In this document: in pieces, positions 47,181 to 55,715 of the stretch | Layout: each line of letters starts with the position of its first letter | Position numbering within the stretch: position 1 is the first letter of the stretch | Assembly: GCF_027497235.1 (NCBI RefSeq) | Contig: NZ_CP114902.1 | Coordinates: 62,001-126,000, forward strand | Reading direction: 5' to 3' | Source of the DNA: Micromonospora sp. WMMD1128 | GTDB taxonomy: Bacteria; Actinomycetota; Actinomycetes; Mycobacteriales; Micromonosporaceae | DNA length: 64,000 bases | Notes under the pieces: generated by a model | What the model was told of the DNA's origin: nothing | Seen by the model: the letters and a program-made list of their open reading frames with translations, nothing else | The model's database searches: none | Program-made: the position numbers and the translations under genes

Positions 47181-50100
47181 TCACGCCTCCAGGTCAGCCA
47201 GCACGGTCGGGAGTTGCCCGGCGGCCTGGGCGACCGCGGCGGGGGTGGTGTCCAGGTGGTTCAGCAGCCCGTCGACGTACGACACGTCGACCCGGACCTT
47301 CTGCACGCGCCCGTCGACGTCGCGCATGACGAACTCGCGGAAGCCGAGCCGGTTGGCCGATCCGCTGTCGGCCTGGGACAGCGAGGCGAGGGTGGCCTCG
47401 TAGCCGTCGTCGACCGGCACCCGCAGCAGCCGCAGCGCCTCGGAGGCGATCTCGCTGTCCTCGGCGATGCGGCCGACGAAGACGGTGGAGACGAGGTTCT
47501 GCACGTCGAGGCCGAGGATGTCCTTCGGGTTCTGCGAGGCGACGAGCGCGGCCAGGTTCCACTTGCGGGAGTCGCGGGCGAGCCGGACCAGGAACGACCG
47601 TCCGGAGCGCCACCCCTCCATGAAGTGCGCCTCGTCCAGGCCGACGAGCTTGCGGGACGACATCGAGCCGCCGTAGCAGCGGCGGACCGCGAGCCGGTGC
47701 GCGGTGTGCAGCATCGGCAGGGCCAGGGCCTCCTCGGCCGACCAGTATTCTCGTTCGATCTTGAGGTCGGGCAGCCGGAGGCCGGCCATGGTGATCACGG
47801 TGAGCGCCGCGTCGGCGCCGAGCAGCCCTTCCGGCGGGCGGCCGAAGAAGAGCATGGCCAGCGGCATCTCGGCGGTGTCGAGCAGCAGGTTCGCCAGCTC
47901 ACGGCCGGCGTCGTCGTCGAGCCCCTGGAGGCAGGCGACCACGTCGTCCAGGGTGGACGTCTCCTCGGCCGGCACCTGGCGTACGGCGTGCCGGAACAGC
48001 GTGGCGGTGGACGCCTCCCGGGCCACCTGTGGCGGCACCAGCATCATGCAGATGTCCTGCACCAGCATCCGGCGTTCGGCCCGGGCGTTGGAGACGGCGA
48101 TCTCGAACTCCCGGTCGCCGGCGGCCCCGGTGGTGAACTCGCTGCGCAGTGGCGTGGGGATCAGCGCGTAGGGCGCCAGGGTGCCCTGCTCGGACCCGGT
48201 CAGGTTGAGCACCCGCGAGTAGGGCGCCAGCTCGGGCATGGCGCAGAGCCGGGCCAGCGGGCCGGACGGGTCGAGCAGCGTCACCTGCGCGCCGCGCCGG
48301 GCGGCCAGGTAGCCGAGCGCGCCGAGCAGGGTGGACTTGCCGCCGCCCGGCTCGGCGACGAAGACGGCGAGGCCGGAGCGCTCGCGTACCTCCATCGGGA
48401 AGTGCAGGTCGAGGAAGACCGGCCGGCGGCAGGTGCCGGCGGTCCGGCCGATCAGGTCGCCGCGTCGGTCGCCGACGGTGGACGCGGCCTGCGGCAGCGC
48501 GGCGGCGAGCAGGTTGACGGGCATCCGGCGGACGTATCCGGTGTTGGCGATCGGCTCGCCGGGGATGAACTCGCGGGCCAGCCAGTCCTGGTTCTTCGGG
48601 TGCTGGAGCGAGATCCGCAGCTCGCGGGAGTAGAGCTGGATGAGTCGGCGGGCCCGTTCCAGGCACTCCTCGCGGGTGCGACCGCCGACGGCGATCCGGT
48701 GCCAGCCGTGCGCGCGGGCCGAGTCGACAGGCAGCCCGGTGGTCATCTCGTCGCCGATCACCAGCGCCCGCTTGGCCAGGCGTTCCAGCTCGGGCGGCGC
48801 GTCGATGCCGTGCTCGGCGTAGTCGAGCTGTTGGGAGCGGATCATCCGGAGTCGGTGTTCGAGGTTCCGGAAGGAGTCGTTGGGGCCGAGGATGTCGACG
48901 CGGGTGGACAGCTCCATCGGCCACGGCAGGCGTTCGTGGAAGTGCAGCCAGGGCTCGTGCCGTTCGGGAATCTCCAGCGGCTCCATCCGGCCGACCGCGA
49001 GCACCGCCACGTGTCGTTCCTCGCCGGTCATCCGGTTGACCAGCTTCACCGTGGAGCCGTAGGGGGTGCGGTAGCGCTCCACCTGCTCGGTGAGGGCCAG
49101 CAGGTCGCCGCGTTCCCATCGGCCGTTGGTGATGGGGGAGAGGACGCCGGGCGGCGCCATGCAGAGCGCCACCGAGCGGTAGAGCAGCCACTCCAGCTCG
49201 GGCGCGCTGACCCGGCGGCCCCGCATGCCGAACGCGCCGAGCACCTCGTCGAACTGTTCGACGGTGCGGCCCAGCCGGCGTCGCTCGCCGTCGGCGGTGC
49301 CCCGGCCGAACGTGCGCAGCAGGCGTTCGGTGAGCGAGTCGCCGAGCGACCGGCGGGCGAAGGTGACGCCGAGGTAGGTCTGCCCCTCGGCGTGGTTGAC
49401 CGACATCAGGTGCCGCTGGGCGGCGACCAGGTGGTCGGCCCAGCCGGTGGTGCCGGGCACGTCGGGCAGCGGCGTGGCGGTGTGCGCGTCGATCGTGCGG
49501 GCCCACTCGTCGGCCGGGAAGGGTCGGGTGGTGCGGCGCAGGTGCAGCCGGAATCCGGCCAGGCCGGCGTACTGCTCGGAGATCGCCGAGAGCAGCGCCT
49601 CGCGTTCGGCGTCCGGGCGGAACGCCCAGCGCACCTCGGGCAGCCAGTACCAGGCGGTGACCGTGTTGGGAGTGAAGGTGAGGTGGCCGGCGATCTCGGT
49701 GATGGCCAGCTCGACCGAGGGGTCCCGGTCGCCGAATTTGATCTTCGGGGCGCGGACCCGGACCGGCTTGGCCGGCCTGTTCCGGCGTTCGGCGGAGCGC
49801 TGCCGGGGCGGGGTCACCTCCCGGTGCGCCGGCCGGCCGAGATCACGGGACGGCGCGGCCGGCACCGGACGGGCGTCCAGCGGGTCAGGTTCCGGCTCCC
49901 GCCGATCGGCGCGGTGGGCCGGGCCGCGCACGTCGGCGGGCGCCACCGGCGCGACGACGGGCTCGGGGGCCGGCTCCGGCTCGGCGGTGGGCCGGAGGGC
50001 GGGAAGCCGGTCACCCGCCTGCGTCGGCACCCGGTTGCGGGTCGCCGGTGGCGGGTCGAGCGCGGGCGGCTCGACGGGCGCGGCGAGCGCGGGTGGTTCG

Positions 50101-50606
50101 ACGGGCGGGGCGAGCGCCGGCTCCGGGCGCGGTCGCCCCACCGCGCGTACGCCGGGGGCGTGTTCCCGGGCCGGCGGGCCGGGCTGGTGCGGTGCCGGTT
50201 CGACCGGCACAGCGGGCTGGTGCGGGATGGGCAGCGCGTCGCGGCCGACACCACGGCGGGGCGGCGCCACCACGGGCTCGATCGCCGGCGCCGGTGAGGG
50301 CGGTCCGGCGGCCGGCGCGGCGGGGCGGCGGACCCGGGGCTGCGCGCCGCCGAACAGGTCGAGGAAGGGCGAGTCGATGTCGCCGTCGGGGCCCACCGGC
50401 TCGCGCGGCTCGGCGCCGCGTGGGGCGAGTGGACGCGGCGGTTGGAAGACGCCGACCCGGCCGTGTCCGGGGCTGGTGACGAGCGCCGGGTCGAGGACCA
50501 CCTCGTCCAGCTCCTCGTCGGGCGGGTAGTCGAACGATCGCGCACGGTTACCAGAGGGCCTGGCCGGGCGCCCGGCCGGGGAACCCGGCGTGGAAGAGCG
50601 ACTCAT
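47181..50606 (-). CDS. VirB4-like type IV secretion ATPase with long proline-rich N-terminus
   Basis: 1141 aa. Residues 1 to about 285 are proline/alanine-rich low complexity (PPALAPPVEPPALAAPVEPP). The rest is VirB4/TraC-like, with Walker A FVAEPGGGKSTLLG (about residue 754) and Walker B LVGLDEAHFMEG (about 989), and VASQNPKDI, typical of VirB4. It would energise assembly or substrate transport from the inner face. The ATG at 50606 overlaps the stop of an 18-codon micro-ORF. Both nucleotide motifs are intact, unlike the FtsK-like neighbour. Confidence 0.9.
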   Translation of the reverse strand: MSRSSTPGSPAGRPARPSGNRARSFDYPPDEELDEVVLDPALVTSPGHGRVGVFQPPRPLAPRGAEPREPVGPDGDIDSPFLDLFGGAQPRVRRPAAPAAGPPSPAPAIEPVVAPPRRGVGRDALPIPHQPAVPVEPAPHQPGPPAREHAPGVRAVGRPRPEPALAPPVEPPALAAPVEPPALDPPPATRNRVPTQAGDRLPALRPTAEPEPAPEPVVAPVAPADVRGPAHRADRREPEPDPLDARPVPAAPSRDLGRPAHREVTPPRQRSAERRNRPAKPVRVRAPKIKFGDRDPSVELAITEIAGHLTFTPNTVTAWYWLPEVRWAFRPDAEREALLSAISEQYAGLAGFRLHLRRTTRPFPADEWARTIDAHTATPLPDVPGTTGWADHLVAAQRHLMSVNHAEGQTYLGVTFARRSLGDSLTERLLRTFGRGTADGERRRLGRTVEQFDEVLGAFGMRGRRVSAPELEWLLYRSVALCMAPPGVLSPITNGRWERGDLLALTEQVERYRTPYGSTVKLVNRMTGEERHVAVLAVGRMEPLEIPERHEPWLHFHERLPWPMELSTRVDILGPNDSFRNLEHRLRMIRSQQLDYAEHGIDAPPELERLAKRALVIGDEMTTGLPVDSARAHGWHRIAVGGRTREECLERARRLIQLYSRELRISLQHPKNQDWLAREFIPGEPIANTGYVRRMPVNLLAAALPQAASTVGDRRGDLIGRTAGTCRRPVFLDLHFPMEVRERSGLAVFVAEPGGGKSTLLGALGYLAARRGAQVTLLDPSGPLARLCAMPELAPYSRVLNLTGSEQGTLAPYALIPTPLRSEFTTGAAGDREFEIAVSNARAERRMLVQDICMMLVPPQVAREASTATLFRHAVRQVPAEETSTLDDVVACLQGLDDDAGRELANLLLDTAEMPLAMLFFGRPPEGLLGADAALTVITMAGLRLPDLKIEREYWSAEEALALPMLHTAHRLAVRRCYGGSMSSRKLVGLDEAHFMEGWRSGRSFLVRLARDSRKWNLAALVASQNPKDILGLDVQNLVSTVFVGRIAEDSEIASEALRLLRVPVDDGYEATLASLSQADSGSANRLGFREFVMRDVDGRVQKVRVDVSYVDGLLNHLDTTPAAVAQAAGQLPTVLADLEA

Positions 50607-50659
50607 GCGACCGCCTCACCCGCGTCGTTCGTCTGCGCCATCGGCGTACGCCCTGTCAT
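50603..50659 (-). CDS. 18-codon micro-ORF between the PrgI-like and virB4 genes
   Basis: ATG 50659 overlaps the PrgI-like stop (ATGA) and its own TGA overlaps the virB4 ATG (ATGA). The peptide is MTGRTPMAQTNDAGEAVA. Overlaps at both ends suggest it is translated and passes ribosomes on to virB4, setting the ratio of the two proteins. The peptide may have no function of its own. Confidence 0.4.
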   Translation of the reverse strand: MTGRTPMAQTNDAGEAVA

Positions 50660-51018
50660 GCCAGTTCCTCCCGGATCCTGATCCGGCTCGCGACGAGGCG
50701 CGGGTCCCGCAGCTCGGCGGCCGGCTCCCGGGTGCGTCGCCAGTCGGTCAGCGCGGTCCGGATGACCATGCGCGCCGGCCGGTCCGGGTCGACGTACCGG
50801 AAGATGAACGAGGTCGTCACGATCGCGAGCGAGATCTCCCAGGCGGGGAAGAGCTCCACCTGGAGCGTGAACAACCAGTGGATGAACACGTAGAGGGGTA
50901 CGAGCAGCATGAACAGGCCGTACTGGGCGTACGGCAGGTGGACGGGAAGGGTGTAGCCGGGCGGCCCCAGGTAGACCAGGCGAGCCCGGTAGATGTCGTC
51001 GTCGGTGCGCAGCCGCAT
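50656..51018 (-). CDS. PrgI-family / VirB3-like membrane protein
   Basis: 120 aa. An aromatic N-terminus (ARLVYLGPPGYTLPVHLPY), then two close transmembrane helices (YGLFMLLVPLYVFIHWLF; EISLAIVTTSFIFRYV) and a basic cytoplasmic tail. This is the layout of the PrgI family, which stands directly before virB4 in Gram-positive type IV systems and replaces VirB3. It starts 14 bases after the VirB2-like gene ends. Confidence 0.8.
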   Translation of the reverse strand: MRLRTDDDIYRARLVYLGPPGYTLPVHLPYAQYGLFMLLVPLYVFIHWLFTLQVELFPAWEISLAIVTTSFIFRYVDPDRPARMVIRTALTDWRRTREPAAELRDPRLVASRIRIREELA

Positions 51019-51032
51019 CGTCGCCCAACGCC

Positions 51033-51347
51033 CTACTCGAAGATGAGGTTGATCAGGTAGTCGCCGACGAAGAAGAGTGTGGCCGCGCCGGCGATGAAGG
51101 CCAGCCCGATGATGGCGATGGCCGAGCTGGTGAGCACCTTGGAGATCTCGCCCCGGCTGGCCCGGCCGATGAAGATCACTCCGAGGACCGCGAGCAGGAT
51201 CGGTGCGACCTTGCTGGCGAAGAAGGTGACGACGTTGTCGGTGTCGATGCCCTTCGGGGCCGGCTCGGCGAGTGGAGTCGACGCCAGGGTGTGGAGCGCG
51301 TGGTCGACGGCGGTCGACGCCGTTGCCATGAGCTCGATGGCGATCAC
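51033..51347 (-). CDS. VirB2/TrbC-like small membrane protein
   Basis: 104 aa. Two hydrophobic helices (SKVAPILLAVLGVIFIGRA; AIAIIGLAFIAGAATLFFVGDY) are separated by a short basic loop (RASRGEISKV), the shape of VirB2/TrbC pilin-like proteins. GGGGAGG stands 6 bases before GTG 51347, the best ribosome-binding site of the operon, so this is likely the first and most translated gene. There is no obvious long signal sequence. It is divergent from folP across a 360-base gap. Confidence 0.72.
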   Translation of the reverse strand: MIAIELMATASTAVDHALHTLASTPLAEPAPKGIDTDNVVTFFASKVAPILLAVLGVIFIGRASRGEISKVLTSSAIAIIGLAFIAGAATLFFVGDYLINLIFE

Positions 51348-51458
51348 TGGAAACCTCCCCAAGGGTCGCGGCCGGCGGTGCCGCGATGGTGCAGTCAAGG
51401 CAAACCTGGCGGGATGGTGCTCATCCGGAACAGCGCCGTCGACGCTGGGTCCGTCACC

Positions 51459-51475
51459 CACCACGTACGGTGGTG
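51459..51475. promoter_or_regulatory. Inverted repeat in the divergent region (possible operator or hairpin)
   Basis: CACCAC and GTGGTG flank GTACG; the whole is nearly palindromic. It lies about 112 bases upstream of the VirB2-like start and 230 bases upstream of folP, so it is a candidate regulator site for the secretion-like operon. No regulator gene is adjacent. Confidence 0.35.
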
Positions 51476-51694
51476 AGCTTTGGGGGGATTGTTCCCGCTT
51501 CGGCCCTCCCTCCAGGCTTCGCCATCTCGATGCCGGGCAATTCCAAAGCGTACGGGCCGGCCACCTTTGCGACAAGCCGCGAAGAGTGGACCCCGATCAA
51601 CCCGGACGACCGATCGTACACCTGTTCCAATGTGCACGTCAGGGGTGCCGGATCCGCAGCGCGCCCGGTGGCCGGAACCCCTGCCGGCGAGCGG

Positions 51695-51700
51695 TACTGT
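51695..51700 (+). promoter_or_regulatory. -10 box for leaderless folP transcript
   Basis: TACTGT stands 7 bases before the GTG start, the spacing shared by about a dozen genes in this window. No Shine-Dalgarno is present, which fits a leaderless mRNA. Confidence 0.55.
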
Positions 51701-51707
51701 CGGGTCC

Positions 51708-52586
51708 GTGACCGATCTGGTACGAGCGGACGCCCCGGTGGTGATGGGCGTTCTCAACGTCACCCCCGACTCGTTCTCGGACGGCGGCAGATACGCCGGT
51801 CTGGACGCCGCCGTCGCACACGGGGTGCGACTGCGCGCGGCCGGCGCGGACCTGGTCGACGTCGGCGGCGAGTCCACCCGGCCCGGCGCCGACCGGGTCG
51901 ACGCGGAGACCGAGACCGCCCGCGTGCTCCCGGTGGTCCGGGAGCTGAGCGCCGCCGGCATCCCGGTGAGCGTCGACACCACCCGGGCCCGGGTCGCCGA
52001 GGCCGCGCTGGCCGCCGGCGCCGACGTGGTGAACGACGTCTCCGGCGGGCTCGCCGACCCGGACATGGCCCGGGTGGTCCGGGACGCCGGCTGCCCCTGG
52101 GTGCTGATGCACTGGCGGGGCCACTCCCGCGACATGCGCGACCTGGCCACCTACACCGACGTGGTGGCCGACGTCCGGGCCGAGCTGGGTCGACGGGTCG
52201 ACGCGGCGCTCGCCGCCGGCGTCGCCGCCGACCGGATCGTCGTCGACCCGGGGCTCGGCTTCGCCAAGACCGCCGCGCACAACTGGGCGCTCAGCGCCCG
52301 CCTGTCCGAGTTGGTCGATCTCGGCTTCCCGCTGCTGTTCGGTTCCAGCCGCAAGTCCTACCTGGGCCGGCTGCTCGCCGACCCGGCGGGCGTGCCCCGC
52401 CACACCGACGGGCGGGACGCCGCGACCATCGCGACAAGCGTGCTGGCCGTGGCCGCCGGGGCCTGGGGGGTACGCGTGCACGACGTCCGCGGCACCGCCG
52501 ACGCGCTCGCCGTCTGGCGGGCCACCGGCAGCCCGCGGCTGGCGAGCGCGACGCGGGCCGGCGCCGGCAGCGGAGCGACCCGGTGA
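51708..52586 (+). CDS. folP: Dihydropteroate synthase
   Basis: 292 aa. VVMGVLNVTPDSFSDGG and VDVGGESTRPGA are the pterin-binding signatures; DVVNDVSGG, GLGFAKTAAHN and LFGSSRKSYLG also fit. It joins 4-aminobenzoate to the pterin pyrophosphate and is the sulfonamide target. It restarts the fol gene run interrupted after folE. Its TGA overlaps the folB GTG. Confidence 0.96.
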   Translation: MTDLVRADAPVVMGVLNVTPDSFSDGGRYAGLDAAVAHGVRLRAAGADLVDVGGESTRPGADRVDAETETARVLPVVRELSAAGIPVSVDTTRARVAEAALAAGADVVNDVSGGLADPDMARVVRDAGCPWVLMHWRGHSRDMRDLATYTDVVADVRAELGRRVDAALAAGVAADRIVVDPGLGFAKTAAHNWALSARLSELVDLGFPLLFGSSRKSYLGRLLADPAGVPRHTDGRDAATIATSVLAVAAGAWGVRVHDVRGTADALAVWRATGSPRLASATRAGAGSGATR

Positions 52587-52942
52587 CCGACCGGATCGAG
52601 CTGACCGGCCTGCGTGCGCACGGCCGGCACGGCGTCTACGACTTCGAGCGCGCCCAGGGGCAGGAGTTCGTGGTCGACGCGGTGCTCGAACTCGACCTGG
52701 GCCCGGCCGCCCGCTCGGACGAGGTGACCGACACGGTGCATTACGGCGAGCTGGCCGAGCGTTTGGCCGCGGTGATCACCGGCGAGCCGGTGAACCTGAT
52801 CGAGACACTCGCCGACCGGCTGCTCGCCATCTGCCTGGCCGACCCGCGGGTCGGCGCCGCCACGGTGACCGTGCACAAGCCGGAGGCCCCCATCCCGCAC
52901 GCCTTCCGGGACGTGGCGGTCACCTTGCGGCGTACCCGGTGA
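52583..52942 (+). CDS. folB: Dihydroneopterin aldolase
   Basis: 119 aa. RIELTGLRAHGRHGVYDFER and the later VTDTVHYGELAERL and PVNLIETLADRL are FolB hallmarks. It releases glycolaldehyde from dihydroneopterin to give hydroxymethyl-dihydropterin. It overlaps folP and folK by four bases each (GTGA), so all three proteins are probably made together. Confidence 0.95.
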   Translation: MTDRIELTGLRAHGRHGVYDFERAQGQEFVVDAVLELDLGPAARSDEVTDTVHYGELAERLAAVITGEPVNLIETLADRLLAICLADPRVGAATVTVHKPEAPIPHAFRDVAVTLRRTR

Positions 52943-53466
52943 CCCGGGCCGTGCTGTCGATCGGCAGCAACCTCGGCGACCGCCTCGGCCACCTGCGCGG
53001 CGCGGTGGCCGCGTTCGGCGACGACGTGCTACTGGTCTCCGGCGTCTACGAGACTCCACCGTGGGGCGACGCGGAGCAGCCCGCGTACCTGAACGCGGTG
53101 GTGATGGTCGCGGACCCGGCGGCGGCGCCGGGCGACTGGCTGGCGCGGGCCCGGGCCGCCGAGACGGCGGCCGGTCGGACCCGCGACCCGGCCCGGCGGT
53201 ACGGCCCGCGCACGCTCGACGTGGACGTGATCGCGGTCTGGGACTCGGCCGGTCAGCCGGTGCTCGTCGACGACCCCGAGCTGACCGTGCCGCACCCCCG
53301 GGCACATCTGCGCGCCTTCGTGCTGCGGCCGTGGATCGACATCGAGCCGCACGGCCGGCTGCCCGGGCACGGCTGGCTGACCGACCTGCTCAACGCCGAG
53401 CCGCTGGCCGCCGACGCCCTGGAACTGAGCCCCCGGCCCGATCTGACGCTAGAGTCGGACACATGA
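52939..53466 (+). CDS. folK: Hydroxymethyl-dihydropterin pyrophosphokinase
   Basis: 175 aa. LSIGSNLGDRLGHL, VYETPPWG, YGPRTLDVDVI and VPHPRAHLRAFVL are the HPPK motifs, including the metal-binding aspartates. It supplies the pyrophosphorylated pterin to FolP. The stop overlaps the next ATG (ATGA), and a TAGAGT box inside its last codons may add an internal promoter for the downstream gene. Confidence 0.95.
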   Translation: MTRAVLSIGSNLGDRLGHLRGAVAAFGDDVLLVSGVYETPPWGDAEQPAYLNAVVMVADPAAAPGDWLARARAAETAAGRTRDPARRYGPRTLDVDVIAVWDSAGQPVLVDDPELTVPHPRAHLRAFVLRPWIDIEPHGRLPGHGWLTDLLNAEPLAADALELSPRPDLTLESDT

Positions 53467-53993
53467 GTACGGCCCGGACCCCACAGGACCCCGACCGCTT
53501 CCGGATGGGTCCGACCCGGGTCTCCACGCTTGTGGTGGCCGGCCTGGCCGCCGCCGCGGTGGCCTGGCTGCTGATCAGCGGCTTCTACTACGACTTCGCC
53601 CCCGACCTGCCCTGGCTTCCGGTGATCACGCTGGCCGGGCTGGCCGTGCTGGAGGGCTACGCGGCGGTCAACACCCGCAGCCGGATCGAGCGGCGGCCCG
53701 GCCGGGAGCCGGTGAATCCGCTGCTGGTCGCCCGGTTCGTGGTGCTCGCCAAGGCGTCCGCGCTGGCCGGCGCCATCTTCGCCGGCTTCTATGCCGGGTT
53801 GGCCGGCTGGCTGTTCGTGGAGCGGACCAACGCCGCCGAGAGCGACCGGCCGGCCGCGGTGGCCGGGCTCGTCGCCTCGCTGGCGCTCGTCGTCGCCGCG
53901 CTCTGGCTGGAGCGCGCGTGCCGGGTGCCCGAGCAGGAGGACGACGAGGACCGGGAGCCGGGCGACCGCGAGACACCGCGCGGGCGTCGCTGA
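53463..53993 (+). CDS. DUF3180-family membrane protein
   Basis: 176 aa, four hydrophobic helices (VVAGLAAAAVAWLLIS; LPVITLAGLAVLEGY; ALAGAIFAGFYAGLAGWLF; VAGLVASLALVVAALWLE) and a charged C-terminal tail. MGPTRVSTL and LLVARFVVLAKASALAGA fit DUF3180, which follows folK throughout actinobacteria (Rv3605c position). Function unknown. TAGAGT (53450-53455) lies 7 bases before the ATG. Confidence 0.88.
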   Translation: MSTARTPQDPDRFRMGPTRVSTLVVAGLAAAAVAWLLISGFYYDFAPDLPWLPVITLAGLAVLEGYAAVNTRSRIERRPGREPVNPLLVARFVVLAKASALAGAIFAGFYAGLAGWLFVERTNAAESDRPAAVAGLVASLALVVAALWLERACRVPEQEDDEDREPGDRETPRGRR

Positions 53994-54008
53994 TTCCGAG
54001 GCTTCCCC

Positions 54009-54050
54009 CGCTCTCCGCCCGCCGGTACCGTCCCTGGCGACCGGAGAGCG
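54009..54050 (+). terminator. Possible terminator after the fol genes
   Basis: CGCTCTCCG and CGGAGAGCG pair across 24 bases that contain a further CGCC/GGCG pair. It lies 16 bases after the DUF3180 gene stop. Confidence 0.45.
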
Positions 54051-54111
54051 ACGGCCGCACCGGTCCGCCCCTGGAGTGGGCCGGACGCGGCCACCTGGGA
54101 GGCGCGCGCTG

Positions 54112-55344
54112 ATGGGGTACGACGAGCCGGGCCGGACGGCCCCACCGGAGACGTCGTCCGGCGTGCCCGCCGCCGTACTGGAGAACATCTTCGACGACCC
54201 GTCCCACGGCGAGCCCGGCCGGGACCGGATCGCGGTGCACGTGGTCTGGGAGTTCGTGCTGCTGGCCGGACTGGCGGCGATGACCTGGCAGCTCTGGCGG
54301 TCCGACTCGGACGCGCTGCGCGGCGGCGCGCTGAAGTCGTTGCTCGTCGACGTGGCCGCGCTCGGCCTGCTCACCCTGGCCGCCGGCCTGGCCCTACGGG
54401 CCGCCGCGGTGAACCTGGCGATCGGCCCGGTCGCGCTGGCCGCCGCGCTGCACTTCGCCGAGCAGGGCGATCGGGGGGCCCGGGATGCGCTGCTCCCGGC
54501 GCTCGCGGTGGCGGCGGCCGGCGGGCTGGCGCTCGCCCTCGCCGTGGTGGTGCTGCACGTGCCCGGCTGGGCGGCCAGCCTGGCCGGAGCCGCCGGTGTG
54601 ATCGTCTATCTGGAGCGGCGCACCGCCCCGGTCGCCGTCCAGGGCGAGTACGACCCCCGGCGCGCCGCGCTCTACCTCTTCGTCGGGTTCGCCGCGGTGG
54701 CCGTCCTCGGTGGTCTCTTCGGCACCATCAAACCGGTGCGGCGGCTGATCGGCCGGTTCCGTCCGGTCGCCGACCCGGCCCGGCGGCGCGGCGCGGTGGC
54801 CGCCACGGTGACCGCGCTGGCGCTCGTCGGCTCCACGGTGCTGGCGATGCTCGGCGGGGTGCTGATCGCCGCGAACGGCAACGGCCCGGTGGAGCCGGGC
54901 ACCGGGCTGGACTGGACGGTGCTGGCGGTCGGCACGGTGATGCTCGGCGGCACCAGCGCGTACGGCCGGCGCGGCGGCGTCTTCGGCACCCTGCTCGCGG
55001 TCTGCCTGGTGGTGGTCTTCCTGGCCTGGACCGTGGTGCACGACTGGACGATCAGCCGGTGGGCGGTGGGCGGCGCCGTCCTCGGCGGCGGGCTGCTGGT
55101 CACGCGGCTGGTGGAGACGTTCGGCCGGCCCCGCCCGGCCCCGCCCGGCGTGGGCGTGCCCGGTCCGCTCCGGCCGGTCGGCGACGGCGTGGTCAGCGGT
55201 GGCTGGGCGATGACTCCGGCGCCCGGGCCGGCCGACGCCTGGCCGTCGGTGCTGCCGGAGCGGAACACCGACACCCCGGTCGACGCCTGGGAGGCGCCAC
55301 GCTGGGGGAACGAGCCCCGACGCTGGGACAGCGACGACCGTTGA
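54112..55344 (+). CDS. Polytopic membrane protein (hypothetical)
   Basis: 410 aa. After about 40 hydrophilic residues there are about nine hydrophobic segments, with a charged tail ending RWDSDDR. Segments such as ALRAAAVNLAIGPVALAAALHF faintly recall branched-chain/ribose-type ABC permeases, but no ATPase or binding protein is adjacent and the resemblance is weak. GGGAGG lies 9 bases before ATG 54112. Function not assigned. Confidence 0.78.
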   Translation: MGYDEPGRTAPPETSSGVPAAVLENIFDDPSHGEPGRDRIAVHVVWEFVLLAGLAAMTWQLWRSDSDALRGGALKSLLVDVAALGLLTLAAGLALRAAAVNLAIGPVALAAALHFAEQGDRGARDALLPALAVAAAGGLALALAVVVLHVPGWAASLAGAAGVIVYLERRTAPVAVQGEYDPRRAALYLFVGFAAVAVLGGLFGTIKPVRRLIGRFRPVADPARRRGAVAATVTALALVGSTVLAMLGGVLIAANGNGPVEPGTGLDWTVLAVGTVMLGGTSAYGRRGGVFGTLLAVCLVVVFLAWTVVHDWTISRWAVGGAVLGGGLLVTRLVETFGRPRPAPPGVGVPGPLRPVGDGVVSGGWAMTPAPGPADAWPSVLPERNTDTPVDAWEAPRWGNEPRRWDSDDR

Positions 55345-55409
55345 CGCGCGTCCGCGGCGGCGTCGCGTCCGGCGCGCCGGAGGTGATCTCGCCGGTTAGG
55401 CTCGGCGGC

Positions 55410-55712
55410 ATGACGGAGACTCCTGCCCCCGGCGGCCGTACCTTCGACGAGCTCGACAAGCTCCCCACCGAGGAGCTGCGCGAGCAGGCCTTCCACCTGG
55501 CCCGGGAGCGCCGCGACGTGGGGTTCTTCTGGTCGGTGCTGCGGCACCTGCCGAACGCCGACGAGGCCGCCGCCCTGGACGGCGCGCCGAACTCGGTCGG
55601 GCCGACCATCGACGAGGCCAACGCGCTGTGGCGGGAGTTGACCGGGCACGGCTACGAGGAGTCCGCGCCGCTGCTGCGCGCCGCCTTCATCGACTACCTG
55701 ATGAAGCACTGA
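55410..55712 (+). CDS. Small conserved-looking soluble protein (hypothetical)
   Basis: 100 aa, acidic, helical (LPTEELREQAFHLARERRDV; FWSVLRHLPNADEAAAL), no membrane segment. No family recognised. TAGGCT (55397-55402) lies 7 bases before the ATG, so a leaderless transcript is likely. It precedes another membrane protein gene by three bases. Confidence 0.75.
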   Translation: MTETPAPGGRTFDELDKLPTEELREQAFHLARERRDVGFFWSVLRHLPNADEAAALDGAPNSVGPTIDEANALWRELTGHGYEESAPLLRAAFIDYLMKH

Positions 55713-55715
55713 CCG

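Larger units (their letters stand above)
51348..51707. promoter_or_regulatory. Divergent control region between the secretion-like operon and folP
   Basis: 360 bases without a convincing gene and less GC-rich than its flanks. It holds the Shine-Dalgarno of the VirB2-like gene (GGGGAGG), a CACCAC/GTGGTG inverted repeat (51459-51475), and a TACTGT box (51695-51700) 7 bases before folP. It should contain both divergent promoters. No -35 element is clear. Confidence 0.6.

Noticed and set aside
38897..51347. A complete integrative conjugative element
   Set aside because: No integrase, excisionase, relaxase, coupling protein or flanking direct repeats were found in the window, so I call it only a secretion-like locus.
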